Positions 1-6,193 of a stretch of 9,994 nt of DNA are shown one piece after another. Origin of the DNA: an uncultured Treponema sp. (GTDB taxonomy: Bacteria; Spirochaetota; Spirochaetia; Treponematales; Treponemataceae). The stretch is taken from NCBI GenBank assembly GCA_946538795.1, contig CAMNGY010000018.1, forward strand, positions 1-9,994, in the 5' to 3' direction. The position numbers and the translations under genes are program-made. Positions within the stretch are counted from its first letter, which is position 1, and the number at the start of each line of letters is the position of its first letter. The notes under the pieces are model-generated. The model was not told the origin of the DNA. It saw only the letters and a program-made list of their open reading frames with translations, and did not search any database.

Positions 1-607
1 TGGAGTAAATCGGCAGCGGGTAGTCCGTGTAGTTCTTGAGCCCGTAGTTGTTGTTCGTCAGGAGCGAGACGATTTCCTCGCTCCTGACGGTCCAGAAGCT
101 CACCGTGCCCGTGAAAACCGTGATGGCGGAGAATATCACGAAGGCGGAGAGCATGTTCAGCGCATAGAGCAGCAGCGACGGAATACTCCAGGCAATCTGC
201 AGTCTTTCCATGCTGTAGAGCCAGAAGCCCAGCGAAAAGACGAGGCGGGGTATGAAGGTGTACTGGAACTGCTGCAGGACCATGTACAGGAGGGGCGGCA
301 GGGGCCGGGTCAGGTACAGGTCGAATTTCCCCGTCCGCACAAGCTCGCCCATGTCCTTCATCGGGCTCCAGAAGAAAAAGCAGCTGAAGCTGTAGCTGAC
401 CCAGCTTGTCGTGAACATGAAGAGGACCTCATATTTGCTCCATCCGGCGATGCTCCCGAAGTTATGGAAGACGACCATGAAGCCCGCGAAGTACACGCCG
501 ATGAGGATCGTGTTGGCGACCAGCTCGAACAGGAGCACGCCGTGGTATGCCATCTTCCCCTTCACGTATATCGCGACGAAATGGCGGTATATTTTGAACA
601 GGTTCAT
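1..607 (-). CDS. ABC-2 type permease, second subunit (COG3694-like), partial
   Basis: This is the second membrane subunit of an ABC exporter, cut by the left edge of the window. My translation from ATG at 607 stays open for about 202 residues. It starts MNLFKIYRHFVAIYVKGKMA and then shows several hydrophobic stretches, as expected for a six-helix ABC-2 permease. The segment near residues 80-100 reads GELVRTGKFDLYLTRP, the hallmark of the DUF990-type families COG3694 and COG4587, and a YPLPIYS segment near the edge also fits. The ATG lies two bases past the stop of the first permease, so the two are surely co-transcribed and probably translationally coupled. Families of this length usually run to about 260 residues, so roughly 60 are missing. 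The transported substrate cannot be read from the sequence. Confidence 0.88.
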   Translation of the reverse strand, partial: MNLFKIYRHFVAIYVKGKMAYHGVLLFELVANTILIGVYFAGFMVVFHNFGSIAGWSKYEVLFMFTTSWVSYSFSCFFFWSPMKDMGELVRTGKFDLYLTRPLPPLLYMVLQQFQYTFIPRLVFSLGFWLYSMERLQIAWSIPSLLLYALNMLSAFVIFSAITVFTGTVSFWTVRSEEIVSLLTNNNYGLKNYTDYPLPIYS

Positions 608-609
608 GC

Positions 610-1401
610 TCAGCCTCCCTGGACGACGAGTTTCTTTGTTCCGGTTTTCCACGTCACTTTCATCAGGATGAACAGAAAAGCGAGCCAGAAGACCTGCACC
701 GCAAGCTTCCCGGCGATGCGCTTCCCGTCCATCGGAAGCGTGATGATGCTCACGGGAATCTCGTAGATTGCCCTGAACGGGAGGAATGCGTTCAGCTTCC
801 TGAGGGCATCCGGGAACATCGCGGCGGGAATCCACGAGCCGGAAAGGAGCTTGTAGACTGCGCCCAGGAGCATGTTCAGCGGCCAGGTCACGATGAGCCA
901 GAAGGCCATGAGCCCGAGTATCAGCGAATACAAAAACTGTATCAGATACGCGAGCAGCACGGAAGCAAGTGCGAACGGCAGCTGCGGACGGACGGCAAGC
1001 GGCATCCTGAAAAAGAGCGCGGAAATGACCGCGAGGGGTATGCCGTACAAAATGAGCCGTACCGCGCTCTTACCGGCGTGCCTTGCGAATACCATCGCGC
1101 CGAAGCCTATGGGCCGGATTAGCTGCACGGCGATGTCCCCGCTCTGAATCTGACTGTTTATCCACTGTACCGCGTCGCACTCGATGAACGTGGAGATAAT
1201 CGTCGCCACGATCACATAGCGGAGCGTGTCCTCCCTGCCCATCGCAAGGCCCGCATGTGCCTGAGAGGAGAAGAGCGCGGTCCACAGGCAGAACTGCATG
1301 TACAGGTAGACTATCCGGGACAGGAATGTCGCCCAGACAGAGCTTCGGTACGCGAGGTGTTCCTTTATTCCGATAAGCATATAGTCAAGATACTTCCGCA
1401 C
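610..1401 (-). CDS. ABC-2 type permease, first subunit (COG4587-like)
   Basis: This is the first membrane subunit of the exporter. It is hydrophobic and has an N-terminal KEHLAYRSSVWATFLSRIVY segment typical of COG4587 permeases. It also carries SGDIAVQLIRPIGF, the cytoplasmic signature shared with the second permease. The frame is open back to 1461, but I place the start at GTG 1401 (263 residues). A GAGGAGG Shine-Dalgarno (1408-1414) lies six bases upstream of that GTG, whereas the ATG at 1405-1407 directly abuts it and is too close. With this start the gene overlaps the end of the ATPase gene by 17 bases. A start at 1407 or 1461 would only add N-terminal residues. It should pair with the second permease to form the pore. 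Confidence 0.9.
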   Translation of the reverse strand: MRKYLDYMLIGIKEHLAYRSSVWATFLSRIVYLYMQFCLWTALFSSQAHAGLAMGREDTLRYVIVATIISTFIECDAVQWINSQIQSGDIAVQLIRPIGFGAMVFARHAGKSAVRLILYGIPLAVISALFFRMPLAVRPQLPFALASVLLAYLIQFLYSLILGLMAFWLIVTWPLNMLLGAVYKLLSGSWIPAAMFPDALRKLNAFLPFRAIYEIPVSIITLPMDGKRIAGKLAVQVFWLAFLFILMKVTWKTGTKKLVVQGG

Positions 1402-2167
1402 AGGCATCCTCCTCTGGCCCTGCCATTCCGTTCTGGTAAATCTGCTTGATGATGTCCTCAAGGTCCGTCGTCCGGTAGCGCTCCTTCAGGGCACAGAGGC
1501 TTCCGTCGTACAGCAGGATGCCTTTGTCGACAATCAGCATTTTCTCGCACAGGGTTTCGATGTCGGAAACGTCGTGGGTCGTGAGGATGACCGTCGTGTG
1601 CCGCTCGCGGTTCACCGCGAGGATGAAATTCCGTATCCGCTCCTTGGAAAGCACGTCGATTCCGATCGTCGGCTCGTCAAGGAAGAGGACGTCGGGATTG
1701 TGCAGGAGCGAGGCGGCGAGGTCAGCCTTCATCCGCTGGCCCAGGCTCAAAAGGCGGGGCGGCTGCCCGATGAACTCGTCAAGCCCGAGTATGTCCGAGA
1801 AGAGCTCCATGTTCTTCCGGTACACCGTGTCGGGAACGCCGTACATGTCCTTGAAGAGTCGCAGCGTGTCCAGCACGGGGATGTCCCAGCAGAGGACGCT
1901 CTTCTGCCCGAAGACGATTCCGATTTTAAGCATGATTTTCCTGCGGTCCCTGGGATAGCTCATGCCGTTTATGGAAACGCACCCCGCGTCCGGGGTCAGG
2001 ATGCCCGTGAGCATCTTTATCGTCGTGGACTTGCCCGCCCCGTTCGGGCCGACGAATCCGACGATTTCCCCGTCCGGTATCGTGAATGAAATGCCGTTCA
2101 CGGCGGTCTTGTAGACCTTCCGCCTCAGCCTGTAGTTTTTGGTCAAGTTGCTTGCAGTCACGCTCAT
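1385..2167 (-). CDS. ABC exporter ATP-binding protein (COG4586-like)
   Basis: This is the ATPase that drives the two downstream permeases. All nucleotide-binding elements are visible: Walker A GPNGAGKST (residues 40-48), Q-loop Q88 in GQKSVLCWDIP, signature LSLGQRMKADLA (140-151), Walker B VLFLDEP (160-166) and the switch histidine H198 in TTHD. The GQK..xWD.P Q-loop and the LSLGQRM signature are typical of COG4586, whose genes usually sit beside COG4587 and COG3694 permeases, exactly as here. From memory, one cyanobacterial set of this type has been linked to methyl viologen export; that does not fix the substrate here. Length (260) is somewhat below the roughly 320 residues of many relatives, mainly at the C-terminus. 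Start ATG 2167 has only a modest AAGG ribosome site. Confidence 0.95.
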   Translation of the reverse strand: MSVTASNLTKNYRLRRKVYKTAVNGISFTIPDGEIVGFVGPNGAGKSTTIKMLTGILTPDAGCVSINGMSYPRDRRKIMLKIGIVFGQKSVLCWDIPVLDTLRLFKDMYGVPDTVYRKNMELFSDILGLDEFIGQPPRLLSLGQRMKADLAASLLHNPDVLFLDEPTIGIDVLSKERIRNFILAVNRERHTTVILTTHDVSDIETLCEKMLIVDKGILLYDGSLCALKERYRTTDLEDIIKQIYQNGMAGPEEDACAEVS

Positions 2168-2196
2168 ACGCCTTGAAGTTCCCCTTTGTTTCCTGT

Positions 2197-2225
2197 ATGA
2201 TAGCGGGCGAAGGGCGATTAGTCAA
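2197..2225 (-). promoter_or_regulatory. Sigma-70 type promoter of the ABC exporter operon
   Basis: Read on the minus strand, TTGACT (2220-2225) and TATCAT (2197-2202) are separated by exactly 17 bases. This predicts a transcription start near 2190 and a leader of about 23 bases before the ATPase ATG. The -35 box lies inside the nearer of two inverted repeats, so a regulator bound there would touch RNA polymerase. No other promoter candidate of this quality is seen upstream of the ATPase. Confidence 0.72.
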
Positions 2226-2239
2226 ATTGAAAGATTTGA
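2222..2239. promoter_or_regulatory. Inverted repeat, candidate LysR activation site
   Basis: TCAAAT (2222-2227) and ATTTGA (2234-2239) form a perfect 6-bp inverted repeat around a 6-base centre. It covers the -35 box of the exporter promoter and is centred about 40 bp upstream of the predicted start. LysR-type regulators characteristically use a second, activation site at this place. The role is inferred from position. Confidence 0.5.
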
Positions 2240-2255
2240 ACTGAATCATCATAAA
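2227..2255 (+). promoter_or_regulatory. Possible promoter of the LysR-type gene
   Basis: TTGAAA (2227-2232) and CATAAA (2250-2255) are spaced by 17 bases on the plus strand, predicting a start near 2262 and a leader of about 48 bases. The -10 box is imperfect. It overlaps both inverted repeats and runs back to back with the exporter promoter. Confidence 0.4.
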
Positions 2256-2265
2256 TTTTGATGAT
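2245..2265. promoter_or_regulatory. Inverted repeat, candidate LysR recognition site (T-N11-A)
   Basis: ATCATCA (2245-2251) and TGATGAT (2259-2265) are perfect 7-bp arms around an A/T-rich seven-base centre, and two further inner base pairs also match. The element contains T-N11-A (T2249, A2261), the consensus core of LysR-type binding sites. Its centre lies about 65 bp upstream of the predicted exporter transcription start, the usual place for the high-affinity recognition site. It also overlaps the likely promoter of the regulator gene, which would give autorepression. Confidence 0.62.
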
Positions 2266-2309
2266 ACATAACGGATGCGGCACGGCGGATTTGCCGGCAG
2301 GAGGCGGGC

Positions 2310-3194
2310 GTGAATATTTTCCAGTTAGAAACCTTCCTTAAGATTGCGGAGACAAAGAACTTCACGGCTGCCGGGAACATCCTGGGCTACGCGCAGTCAA
2401 CGGTGACCACCCAGATCAAGCAGCTGGAGGACGAGCTCGGCTGCCTCCTCTTTGAGCGGCTTGGGAAGTCCGTCGTGCTGACGGCGGAAGGCGAGAAGCT
2501 GTGCGTCTATGCGGAAAAGATGCTCCAGCTCAAGCGGGAAATCTTTCTGGAAGTGCCTTCCTCCAAGGAGCCTGCGGGAATCATAAAGCTCGGTGTCTCG
2601 GAATCATTGTGCTATGACAAGTTCCCGAAGCTGCTTTTGAAATACCGGAAGAGATACCCCAAGGTGGATATCCAGATTCAGTTCATCACCCACGAGACGA
2701 TACCCGCCATGCTCAAAAACGGTGCGCTCGACCTGGTGTATACGCTCAACCCGCTCATAGAGAACCCGGAGCTGACCCTCATTGAGAAAAAGCGGGAGTT
2801 CCTCGCCTTCTTCGCAAGCCCCGCCGATCCGCTCGCCGGAAAAAGCGGCGTTGCCGAAAAGGACCTGCAGGGCGTGCCGCTCCTTCTGACCTCGCACAGC
2901 TGCAGCTTCCGCGCGATGCTTCTGGAGGACCTGAAAAAACATGCGGTCGTCCCCACCGTCGCGCTGGAAACGAGCAGCAAGGAAATATTGAAGCAGTTCG
3001 CGGCAAGCCAGCTCGGGGTCGCCTTCATGCCGGAAATGGCCGCCCGTGCGGAGCTGAAGGCGCGGAAGCTGGTGACACTCGACTGGAAGGGGGCTGACTT
3101 TCCGATTTACTCGCAGCTGCTGGTTTACAAGGGCAAGAGCCTCAGCAAGGCTATCGACGCGCTCGTGAAGATGATAGCAGGAGGGAAGGATTGA
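2310..3194 (+). CDS. LysR-family transcriptional regulator
   Basis: This is a DNA-binding regulator of the LysR family, 294 residues, which is full length. The N-terminal winged helix-turn-helix spans about residues 1-60, with FLKIAETKNFTAAGNILGYA followed by QSTVTTQIKQLEDELGCLLF and then TAEGEKL. The rest (about 88-290) is the two-lobed effector-binding domain, including LGVSESL and a C-terminal LGVAFMPEMAA loop. The start is GTG at 2310: AGGAGG (2299-2304) lies five bases upstream, and the protein begins NIFQLETF as in relatives. It is divergent from the ABC exporter, and the intergenic repeats suggest it controls that exporter and itself. The effector is unknown. The gene is convergent with the hydrolase remnant, and I see no convincing terminator between them. 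Confidence 0.95.
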   Translation: MNIFQLETFLKIAETKNFTAAGNILGYAQSTVTTQIKQLEDELGCLLFERLGKSVVLTAEGEKLCVYAEKMLQLKREIFLEVPSSKEPAGIIKLGVSESLCYDKFPKLLLKYRKRYPKVDIQIQFITHETIPAMLKNGALDLVYTLNPLIENPELTLIEKKREFLAFFASPADPLAGKSGVAEKDLQGVPLLLTSHSCSFRAMLLEDLKKHAVVPTVALETSSKEILKQFAASQLGVAFMPEMAARAELKARKLVTLDWKGADFPIYSQLLVYKGKSLSKAIDALVKMIAGGKD

Positions 3195-3237
3195 ATTCCT
3201 TTCAAGCTAACTGCATGCGCTTTTTTCGCTGTTATCC

Positions 3238-3706
3238 TCACCCCAGTTCCTGAAAGAATTCGATTTCTTCCTCCAGCGCGCCCTTGCAGAAGGCCATTCG
3301 CGCATGCAAGGTAATCCGTCATGCGCAGGGTATCGCCGATGAATTTTTCCGTCGTCATCCCGACGCTGCTGATGGCATTGCTATAGGACAGGCCGGTACC
3401 CCGGTAATCCCAGTAGCAGACGGTGAACACGTCGGTCAGCGGGGAACCGAGCATGGATTCTATCAGGTACTGCGGTATGCCCGGACCTCCCCCGCAGACA
3501 AGGAGGACGGGGTTGTCGCTGTCCTTGGAGAGGATGATTGCGCCGAGGCCGGAGCCGTCCGCCTGTACCGTCAGCTTCTCCGAAACAGCGTTTTCCCCTT
3601 CAATCTCCGGCAGTCTCCCGGAGCTCGGGGGAAACAGGAACAGCATTGCCGCACCGAGACACAGCACAAGCAGCAGGACTGCCATGATTCGTTTTTTTCT
3701 TTCCAT
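3238..3706 (-). pseudogene. Truncated alpha/beta hydrolase, membrane-anchored
   Basis: The first ~133 residues match the N-terminal part of secreted or membrane-anchored alpha/beta hydrolases related to proline iminopeptidase. An N-terminal hydrophobic anchor (about residues 6-26) is followed by PVLLVCGGGPGIPQYL, FTVCYWDYRGTGLSYS and TTEKFIGDTLRMTDYL. Family members continue with the nucleophile elbow (G-H-S-W-G type) and roughly 150 more residues holding the catalytic Asp and His. Here homology stops near 3308. The frame runs on as unrelated sequence to a stop at 3125, inside the LysR gene. In another frame a 19-residue tail from ATG 3297 to TGA 3238 looks more protein-like (FCKGALEEEIEFFQELG). 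The usual oxyanion His-Gly-Gly-Pro-Gly is GGGPG. Without a nucleophile the product cannot be active. Start ATG 3706 has a weak ribosome site. A recent internal deletion is the simplest explanation. Confidence 0.75.
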
Positions 3707-3745
3707 GCTGACATCTCACTCCAAAGTCCATGCAAGACCGGAAAT

Positions 3746-4321
3746 CTAGCGGAGACCCGCGGCGGCTTTTTTTGCGGCATTGCAAATCCGCTCAGGAATC
3801 TCTTTCATTCCCTTTGTTCCTGCAAGCCGGATTTTCGCACGGACTTTGAATCCCGAATACGAGAGGATTTCCTTGAGCGCATGCTCGGCCTTTGTCGTCT
3901 GCCCGGCAAGGATGTTGAAGGGAAACGGCGTGGTACAGCTTGTGACTATCACGGCTTTTTTGCCTTTGTGGAGCGGGATGGGAATTCCGCGCGGCGACTC
4001 CCCCATCATCACGGCGACAACACGGTCAAACAGGCATTTGAGCTGTCCGTTCACGTTGCCCCAGTAGACTGGCGAGCCTACGATGATGCCGTCGCATTCC
4101 TGTATCATCCGGGCAATCGTATGCGCATCGTCCTGAGGAAACACGCAGGTTCCGCTTGAGCGGCAGGCCATACAGCCTGCACAGGGCTTGAACGCAAGGG
4201 CGGAGACATCGTAAAAACAGGCCTCATCGCCGGCCGCAATAACAGTTTCTTCAATCTGATGAAGGATGTGCGAGACCTTGCCGTTTTTCCGCGGACTGCC
4301 ATTCAGGATCAGGAATTTCAT
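3746..4321 (-). CDS. Flavodoxin-fold NADPH:FMN oxidoreductase, iron-sulfur flavoprotein-like
   Basis: This is a 191-residue flavodoxin-fold redox protein. The FMN phosphate loop is NGSPRKNGK (residues 7-15), and GSPVYWGNVNGQLKCLFDR is the conserved second flavin-contact segment of this family. Between them lies PCAGCMACRSSGTC, a C-X2-C-X2-C-X5-C pattern (Cys47, 50, 53, 59) matching the compact motif that holds a 4Fe-4S cluster in archaeal iron-sulfur flavoprotein. Many clostridial relatives share the motif without proof of a cluster. Expected role: cytoplasmic electron transfer or flavin/quinone reduction in an anaerobe. It has its own promoter candidate directly upstream and lies 39 bases before the hydrolase remnant on the same strand, so the two may have formed a unit. 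The electron partner is unknown. Confidence 0.92.
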   Translation of the reverse strand: MKFLILNGSPRKNGKVSHILHQIEETVIAAGDEACFYDVSALAFKPCAGCMACRSSGTCVFPQDDAHTIARMIQECDGIIVGSPVYWGNVNGQLKCLFDRVVAVMMGESPRGIPIPLHKGKKAVIVTSCTTPFPFNILAGQTTKAEHALKEILSYSGFKVRAKIRLAGTKGMKEIPERICNAAKKAAAGLR

Positions 4322-4327
4322 GCATAT

Positions 4328-4356
4328 ATCCTATGGTACACGGGATAAAAAGTCAA
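4328..4356 (-). promoter_or_regulatory. Promoter candidate abutting the flavoprotein start codon
   Basis: On the minus strand TTGACT (4351-4356) and TAGGAT (4328-4333) are 17 bases apart. The predicted transcription start falls at about 4321, the A of the ATG itself. The same bases contain AGGA (4329-4332), seven bases from the ATG, which could instead be the ribosome site if the message starts further upstream. The two readings are mutually exclusive for a transcript starting here. Confidence 0.45.
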
Positions 4357-4382
4357 GGACAAGGCTTTCACGTCTTTCAGGC

Positions 4383-5294
4383 TCAGGCCTGCTTTTTCCT
4401 TATCAGCGCCTGCACCTCGTCCAGGCGCGGCGGGTTCAGGGGCAGGGGAAAGCGGGAAATCGCGATGGCGGAACACGCGCTCGCAAAGCGCACCAGCTCA
4501 TCGTCACCCATGCCGTACAGCAGGCCGTACACGCAGCCCGCCTTGAAGGTGTCGCCCGCACCGAGCGTGCTTCTGACCGGTACTGCAAAAGGCTTCATGC
4601 GGTGAATCTCACCGCCCCGCCGCGCGTAGAGCATCTCGTCCCCGCCCCGGGTTATGATCGTGAGGCCGTCCGTCTCCTGCCGCATCAGCTCCATAATCTC
4701 TTCGGCGGGCATTCCCTTGTAATGCTCGCCGGTACATTCTTTTGACACGACGTTGACGGCGGCGTTTTTATGCAGGGGCGAGTCGTGCGGGCTGTCTATC
4801 GTCACGTAGGGTATCTTGTGCTTCCGGCACAAGTCCGCGGCAAGGAGCGTTTCGTCCTTGAAGAAGGGATCTATCGCACAGACCCGGCAGCCCGCTATGT
4901 CCTCCTCCCGGGGGACATTCCACCAGCGTTTGCCGGACGCGAACAGGGTCTGGAACCTTCCCATCGGGGAGCGGACCAGACCAGCGATGACGACGTAATC
5001 CATGATTCCCTTGTCGTCTTCCATGAAGTGCAGGGACGACAGGTCCACCTTCCTGCCCGCGTAGAATTCCTTGAGCATGGGGGCGACTTCCGTCCCGATC
5101 CAGGTTCCGTCCATCCGCACGGAAACGCCGAGCGAGTCCAGCACCGTCGCCGCCGTCCCGGTCTCACCGCCAGGCAGGAAGTACTGCTCCTTGATTTCGG
5201 CATACTCGTCAGGCTCAAGGAAGCCGTCCCTGAGCAGGAATGAATGAGTCCCCAGCACCTGCCCGAACAGGTACACGTCCGCATTGTCTTTCAT
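4383..5294 (-). CDS. PfkB-family carbohydrate kinase
   Basis: This is a ribokinase-fold sugar kinase of 303 residues, full length, that phosphorylates a sugar or nucleoside with ATP in the cytoplasm. PfkB signature 2 is RSTLGAGDTFKAG (241-253); the GAGD (245-248) supplies the anion hole and the catalytic base Asp248. The N-terminal signature is GGETGTAATVLDSLG (42-56), with Glu-Thr where many kinases have a small residue and Asn, so the sugar site may be unusual. Start ATG 5294 is preceded by CAGGAG eight bases upstream. It follows the TIM-barrel isomerase by 52 bases, and the pair plausibly handles consecutive steps of one sugar's catabolism. No sugar transporter is visible nearby, and the substrate cannot be assigned. 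Confidence 0.93.
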   Translation of the reverse strand: MKDNADVYLFGQVLGTHSFLLRDGFLEPDEYAEIKEQYFLPGGETGTAATVLDSLGVSVRMDGTWIGTEVAPMLKEFYAGRKVDLSSLHFMEDDKGIMDYVVIAGLVRSPMGRFQTLFASGKRWWNVPREEDIAGCRVCAIDPFFKDETLLAADLCRKHKIPYVTIDSPHDSPLHKNAAVNVVSKECTGEHYKGMPAEEIMELMRQETDGLTIITRGGDEMLYARRGGEIHRMKPFAVPVRSTLGAGDTFKAGCVYGLLYGMGDDELVRFASACSAIAISRFPLPLNPPRLDEVQALIRKKQA

Positions 5295-5330
5295 ACCATA
5301 CGCTCCTGTGTTTGTCTCACGTGTTTTGAT

Positions 5331-5346
5331 CCGGCTCCACAGCCGG
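5331..5346 (-). other. Stable hairpin right after the isomerase stop codon
   Basis: On the minus strand the TAA of the isomerase gene is followed at once by CCGGCT-GTGG-AGCCGG, a perfect GC-rich 6-bp stem with a 4-base loop. No T-run follows, so it is not a standard intrinsic terminator. It could be an mRNA-stabilising or processing hairpin that sets different levels of isomerase and kinase within one message. Confidence 0.5.
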
Positions 5347-6189
5347 TTACTTTTGCAGCTGCACGCCCTTCAGATACGCGACGGACTTCTCCAGCGCGGC
5401 AATCGTCTTGGTCTCAAGCACGCAGCGCGCGTTCCGCTCTTCCGCCAGCTTGAGCCGGGCTGCAAGGTCAATCTCGCCGTCGCCGAGAGCAAGGTGGTTC
5501 CTAGGCGGTTTTTCGGAGCCGTCGTGTATGTGGAAGTGGCAGAGCTTTTCCTTGTGCGCCATGATGAAGGGCACGTCCGATTCCCCGACCGCCTTGGAGT
5601 GCCCGATGTCCCAGGTCAGGCCGAAGCAGGGGCTTTCAAGCAGGTATTCCATCGCTTTCTTCTCGTAGTCCCTGAAGCCGTCCGTGTTCTCCACGACGAC
5701 CCGTACGTCCGCATCCCCGATCCAGTCCGCGCACTTTTGCCGGAAAACTTTGAAAGAGTCCATGTAGCTGTCGAAGTCGCGCTCGTACATCCGGACTTTC
5801 CGGTCGGGGAGCGTGATGTAGATGCCGTGGTTCATGTGCATGTTCACCGTGAGCGGCTGGCTTTTGTCTCCGAACCTGTCCCGCAGGCAGACGAGCTTCT
5901 TTGCGGCCCCTATCGTCCGCCGTACGGTCTCAAGGTATGCGTCCGTCACGAGGGGGTTGAAGTCCGCGATGTTGAGGTTCTCGTCAAGGTGTATCGTGTA
6001 ATACAGGCCCTGCTTCTCCGCGGCCTGTATGAGAAAGTCCGTATCCTCAAGCTGCTCCAGCTGATATTCCGGGAAGTTCATGTTCAGCTCAATGAAGCGC
6101 AGGCCCAGCCGTGAGCACAGGGCGATGTTGTCCGCAAGCGTCCTGTTCTCGATGAGCGTCGGCATGCCGAATTGCATTTTGTCAGTCAT
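5347..6189 (-). CDS. Sugar phosphate isomerase/epimerase, TIM barrel (xylose isomerase-like)
   Basis: This is a 280-residue member of the AP endonuclease 2/xylose isomerase-like TIM-barrel superfamily, which interconverts sugars, inositols or their derivatives using a divalent metal. Recognisable strand-end residues are IELNMNFP (33-40), TIHLDEN (65-71, His67), VVVENTDG (164-171, Glu167), LTWDIGHS (191-198, Asp194 and His197), CHFHIHDG (217-224) and the closing ALGDGEID (234-241) and LETK (258-261, Glu259). Glu167, Asp194, one of the 218-222 histidines and Glu259 are the likely metal ligands. The ATG is four bases past the stop of the upstream GNAT gene, with only a weak GGTGA ribosome site, so translation is probably coupled. 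Together with the following PfkB kinase it suggests a small sugar pathway. Exact reaction unknown. Confidence 0.93.
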   Translation of the reverse strand: MTDKMQFGMPTLIENRTLADNIALCSRLGLRFIELNMNFPEYQLEQLEDTDFLIQAAEKQGLYYTIHLDENLNIADFNPLVTDAYLETVRRTIGAAKKLVCLRDRFGDKSQPLTVNMHMNHGIYITLPDRKVRMYERDFDSYMDSFKVFRQKCADWIGDADVRVVVENTDGFRDYEKKAMEYLLESPCFGLTWDIGHSKAVGESDVPFIMAHKEKLCHFHIHDGSEKPPRNHLALGDGEIDLAARLKLAEERNARCVLETKTIAALEKSVAYLKGVQLQK

Positions 6190-6193
6190 ATAA

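Noticed and set aside
464..766. Plus-strand open frame opposite the permease genes
   Set aside because: It lies antisense across the joint of two clearly recognisable permeases and shows no family motif or ribosome site.
3186..3226. Possible terminator between the convergent LysR gene and hydrolase remnant
   Set aside because: The AAGGA/TCCTT stem is short and overlaps the LysR stop codon. The T-run at 3221-3226 is too far away to form a standard terminator with it.
3221..3299. Invertible segment between 9-bp inverted repeats
   Set aside because: Turning the segment around keeps the frame open but yields no hydrolase-like sequence, and no recombinase gene is present.
3284..4159. Long plus-strand open frame of 291 codons
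   Set aside because: It runs antisense through the hydrolase remnant and the flavoprotein; its composition is that of a shadow frame and it has no recognisable domain.
4379..4392. Hairpin CAGGC-TCAG-GCCTG followed by a T-run
   Set aside because: The T-run follows on the plus strand, but the genes here run on the minus strand and the stem overlaps the kinase stop codon, so it cannot terminate them.
5284..6114. Plus-strand open frame of 276 codons
   Set aside because: It mirrors the TIM-barrel gene on the opposite strand. Its valine- and arginine-rich composition is a by-product of the G+C content.
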